DNA of 6,857 nt from Candidatus Cloacimonadota bacterium. Lineage in GTDB: Bacteria > Cloacimonadota > Cloacimonadia > JGIOTU-2 > B8-G9. The notes under the pieces are model-generated. The model saw only the letters and a program-made list of their open reading frames with translations. It searched no databases and had not been told where the DNA came from. Below, piece after piece: positions 5,971-6,857 of this stretch. The stretch is from assembly GCA_003647765.1 (NCBI GenBank), contig QMNM01000081.1, positions 1 to 6,857 of the forward strand, read 5' to 3'. The first letter of the stretch is position 1. Each line of letters starts with the position of its first letter. The translations under genes were made by a program, and so were the position numbers.

Positions 5971-6857
5971 TCAGGCATGTGCACTAGTTAATTTCTTTAT
6001 TATAGGAATACTTTTAAGTATGGTAAGTATTTCTCTTTCTTTTTTCATTCCCTTTATTAGTGATTTCATCTCTTTGTTCCGAATTCTGCGATTCCAATCT
6101 TCTGGCAAAGATATTTTGTTAGGATGAGGAATATCATGCATACTTTCTGACAGTATATTAGATTCATCATTATAAAGTTTGCTTAACTTTTTAAGATGCT
6201 CTTCAGAATCAGGGAATAAATGTAGAATATATTTTAAGAATTGAGCACCCAATTTACGATATTTATAAAGTCCAATATATGTATGGCGATTTGCATTTAT
6301 AATCTTTTTCAATTTTGCAGCAGGCAATACATTAATTTTATCATCTTCTATCAATTTATCTTGCCAATAATTAAATGCCTTAAGTCCAGAATAATATTCC
6401 CCATACATATCGGTTTCCAACATCTGTTTAGCTATTAGAATTGCGTGAGCAAAAATCTCTTTGGTAAGATTAATCTTTAATGGCTCTTCAAAAATAAGCA
6501 CTAAATCCGGAAATTGTGATGCAATTGAATAATTAACAGTTTTATTATGATAAGTACGGCAGAAGAATTCGGATTTATTATTTTGGTATCCAACTATAAG
6601 CCCCCAACTATTATGTCCTGTCAAATTCCTCGCCATCACTGGAATATTATTATCAATACTTTTAGTAATCTCTTGTATCAATTTCTTTTTGCTTATCTTT
6701 TTACCAAATTCGCAGGTTTTTTCAGCAGACAGAAATTTATATTTCAGACCTATATTTTTAAATAAATATTCAGCATTATTAAAACCAATAGTAGGATCAG
6801 TATTATAAATTGACCAATCCTTATGGAAATGAAGGCGAAAAGAAAAAGCTGAAGCAC
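5971..6857 (-). CDS. Partial BtrH/C39-like fold protein, 5' end beyond the window
   Basis: The open frame continues without a stop from 5971 to the right edge, giving 294 complete residues plus a split codon. An internal TTG at 6681 is not a credible start because conserved-looking sequence lies upstream of it. The visible N-terminal part (numbering from the first full codon) has SAFSFRLHFHKDW (2-14), DPTIGFNNAEYLF (20-32), an IxxxIDxxIPVMAR segment (63-76), then HNSWGLIVGYQ (81-91) and FFCRTYHNK (97-105). This layout, a beta-sandwich-like half ending in GLIVGY, resembles BtrH N-terminal and peptidase C39-like proteins. The second half (about 130-294) is helical, with YSGLKAFNYWQDKL and a basic end. 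No signal peptide or membrane helix is visible in the portion seen. At the place where C39 peptidases have HxxxxxGY, the residue is Ser, not His, so protease activity is unlikely. The function is unknown; I assign the fold by pattern only. Confidence 0.65.
   Translation of the reverse strand, partial: ASAFSFRLHFHKDWSIYNTDPTIGFNNAEYLFKNIGLKYKFLSAEKTCEFGKKISKKKLIQEITKSIDNNIPVMARNLTGHNSWGLIVGYQNNKSEFFCRTYHNKTVNYSIASQFPDLVLIFEEPLKINLTKEIFAHAILIAKQMLETDMYGEYYSGLKAFNYWQDKLIEDDKINVLPAAKLKKIINANRHTYIGLYKYRKLGAQFLKYILHLFPDSEEHLKKLSKLYNDESNILSESMHDIPHPNKISLPEDWNRRIRNKEMKSLIKGMKKEREILTILKSIPIIKKLTSAHA

Noticed and set aside
6241-6765. Plus-strand open frames of 65 and 72 codons at the right end
   Set aside because: They are antisense to the long minus-strand coding region that continues to the window edge.

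Overview
The window is AT-rich bacterial DNA from a Gram-negative-like organism. It encodes a meso-diaminopimelate pathway enzyme and two proteins with classical signal peptides. Gene content and base composition would fit an uncultured phylum near the FCB group (Cloacimonadota-like). That placement is an impression from the sequence, not a tested assignment.

Layout. Positions 1-536 hold no convincing gene. The first ~200 bases are a cluster of palindromes: three short hairpins with CC-TAC-GG or CC-ATA-GG cores around a strong 18-bp stem with a three-base loop at 110-148. This looks like a non-coding interspersed repeat. An AT-rich leader with overlapping palindromes (445-474) precedes the first gene. 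A plus-strand group follows: mtaB (tRNA ms2t6A methylthiotransferase, 537-1847), dapF (diaminopimelate epimerase, 1941-2768), and a small membrane or secreted protein resembling the YfiM/DUF2279 type (2749-3093). The last overlaps the end of dapF by 20 bases and has a strong ribosome site inside dapF.

From 3149 to the right edge all genes lie on the minus strand and converge on the plus-strand group. In transcription order they are a cytoplasmic-looking protein resembling BtrH/C39-like folds, whose 5' end is outside the window (5971-6857), a ten-helix-type TDT/SLAC1/TehA anion transporter (4744-5826), and a secreted right-handed parallel beta-helix protein (3149-4648). The gaps of 144 and 95 bases make a single minus-strand transcript possible but not proven.

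The genes do not form one recognisable pathway. mtaB and dapF are housekeeping genes; the minus-strand trio has no evident shared role. The points most worth a second look are the palindrome cluster at the left, the nearly exact 132-bp internal duplication in the beta-helix gene, and the right-edge gene, whose real start lies beyond the window. I found no CRISPR array, RNA gene, transposase or clearly new defence or biosynthetic system.
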